The notes beneath the pieces are model-generated. The model was given only the letters and a program-made list of their open reading frames with translations, ran no database searches and had not been told where the DNA came from. Of a stretch of DNA of 64,000 bases, positions 62,303 through 64,000 are shown in pieces. The stretch's first letter is position 1, and every line of letters starts with the position of its first letter. The DNA is taken from positions 54,860,147 through 54,924,146 of the forward strand of contig JAMPIT010000894.1 of assembly GCA_026261815.1 (NCBI GenBank), written 5' to 3'. Both the position numbers and the translations under genes were made by a program. This stretch comes from Monarcha castaneiventris obscurior. Lineage: Eukaryota; Chordata; Aves; Passeriformes; Monarchidae.

Positions 62303-64000
62303 TGAAATATGCACATTCCTAACTGCAGATGTAGCTTCCAAAACTCATGCTGAAATTGCTTGTTTGTTTGTCATTAAAGAGAGAGAACCAGCCTCCAAGG
62401 ACTGTGCTTATTAGACTTTTCTCTGGTGACACCAAACCAATGCAACTTACACTCAGTTTTGAAACCTTAGTGCCTTGAATACCAAGAAAAGGGTGGGTAG
62501 TTTTTTTGGCAGAGCAGATTGGTAAACCTGTCATGCAAATATTTTGACTACTTAGTCACTGCAGCTCCTATTCTAGTGAAGTGTCTAGAAACTGATCCCC
62601 ATGCCTTGGTGGGTGGAGAGAAGAAGGGTTTGGAATTAGAAAAAGATTAGATTGCTTACCAGTAATAGCAATTAATAAATGTTTATAAAATGCTTTGAGA
62701 TGAAAATCAGTAAATGTGCCTAAATACTATTAAATACATGAAGCTCTCCAAGTGGGGCAGATCATGGAACAACAGCAGGGATTTTTGTTGTCTGTGTGTC
62801 TGACTATTAAGCTTATTTTGCTTGTGTCTGACCACCCGTGAGACAGTGATGAAAAACCACCCAACAGAGTAACCAACAAAATCAGTGAATAAGGCTGTAG
62901 GCAAAGGCGTGGGAGTTCTACCTCATGTCCAAAGCTGTTTCAGGTCAAAGATACTGTAAAGTTCACAGGAAATAAACACTTGTGCACCAGGGGATTAAAT
63001 TCTGACCTCACACTAATGTCAGTTCCTAAAAACTCCATCAGCCTTGAAGTACATCACTGTAAATCTCATTGGAATCTCACTACAGAAATTACCTTCACTG
63101 CAGCATGAGCCACAGAGGAACAAAGCCAGGGCAGCACCAGCAGTCCCCACAGTTACTTCAGACACCTGTAAAACATCAACAATACCTAGAGCCAAAATTC
63201 ACAAATCCTCCACAAGAGACTGCTCTGAGCAATAAACAGTGAGCACTTGTGGAGGAATATTGTTGCACAAACTTCACTTCTCTTGGACTGCAGAATCAGT
63301 GGGTGCAGAGAATACGACAGGCTTGTGATCTGGGGTATTTATTAAGGCATTTCCTGCAGCAGCTCCCTGTTGTACTCGGTTCAAACTGCCTCAGACACAA
63401 GCAGTCAGAGGATGGAAAATTGGCAGAAGCTCTATAAACAAAGGATAATGATCAGCAGGGAAGTGTTAGAGGAGGTGAGAGTCTAATGCAGCACAGCAGG
63501 GACTGCTAGCGCCTGTCTCAGTTAGAAAATCTAAATAAAATTAATAGAAGCACAAAGCAGGAAAAGGGCCAGTTAAAGGAAGGGGCACTCCCTGGCCACG
63601 TGGAGTACTACATCTAAATAGTTACCACAAAATTTGCTTGGTTCTGTGTTTCTCCACAACATACAGAAAAGGAGAGGTTAATTTTATGTGACAGCAAGTC
63701 CTGTCAAGTGTTATACACTGCCACAAAATAAGATGGATTTGGAGGCAGATAAAAGTCTGTGTGCACAAAGGAAATTATCTACACCACAGATAATGAATGT
63801 GAGAGAAAAATTCCACTATTTGGGAGAGGTACCAGAGTATAAATCTCTAACTGCAGACAGAAAGCCACTTAATACATCTTTGCAGATATCAATTCCTGTC
63901 ATTTTCTAAGACCCTAAGGAGGGTCACTTAGAAAGTTTTGTTTGATTTGAAGAAGGAGTAAGAAATGGTAGGAAACCTCACCTGTTCTTAACAAAATAAA
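62303..64000. other. Intergenic stretch, no gene seen
   Basis: The sequence is AT-rich, with no exon, RNA gene or repeat recognised. The 73-codon frame at 63688-63909 has no known motifs. Confidence 0.65.

Overview
The window looks like vertebrate nuclear DNA, most probably from a bird. Several CR1-type LINE tails are recognisable by their conserved 3' ends (ATTCTATGATT-like termini and a 'TTGGAA..AGATGATTTTTAAGGTCCTTTCCAACCCAAA'-type tail). The introns are compact, and there is GC-rich mini- and microsatellite DNA. No prokaryotic genes, operons or CRISPR arrays are present, and most long open frames are chance frames or repeat artefacts.

One protein-coding gene is identifiable: the 3' two thirds of TEAD1 (TEF-1, the Hippo-pathway transcription factor) on the + strand. 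A 12-nt microexon (7772-7783, Val-Thr-Ser-Met) is followed by eight coding exons: 8991-9125, 9309-9355, 9885-9946, 11914-12038, 21587-21760, 32390-32530, 33441-33593 and 34242-34355. All have consensus AG/GT borders and compatible phases. Together the eight exons encode 316 residues plus the stop (320 with the microexon). They run from just after the TEA DNA-binding domain, through the proline-rich linker, to the end of the YAP/TAZ-binding domain. The TEA-domain exons and the promoter lie upstream of the window. A 3' UTR of about 5.7 kb follows, ending near an AATAAA at 40029.

Layout. 1-7771 is the end of a large TEAD1 intron, with a CR1 pair, AT-rich DNA that looks like conserved non-coding sequence, and a 65/74-bp tandem array only about 340 bp before the microexon. 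7784-34241 holds the remaining exons and introns, the two largest introns being about 9.5 and 10.6 kb, with CR1 fragments. 34356 to about 40055 is the 3' UTR, which contains a basic 37-codon small ORF of unknown status. From about 40.06 kb to the end is a gene desert in which I see no convincing exon. In mammals the next gene downstream is RASSF10, and I see no trace of it here.

The desert contains a 40-bp x 8 array (43.7-44.0 kb) and a striking GC-rich island at 49.7-53.7 kb. The island carries an (AGAGC)n run, a 19-bp x about 36 minisatellite and a run of about 100 GGGACN-type hexamers with strong G-quadruplex potential. The largest open frames in the window (up to 434 codons) come from these arrays and are not proposed as genes.
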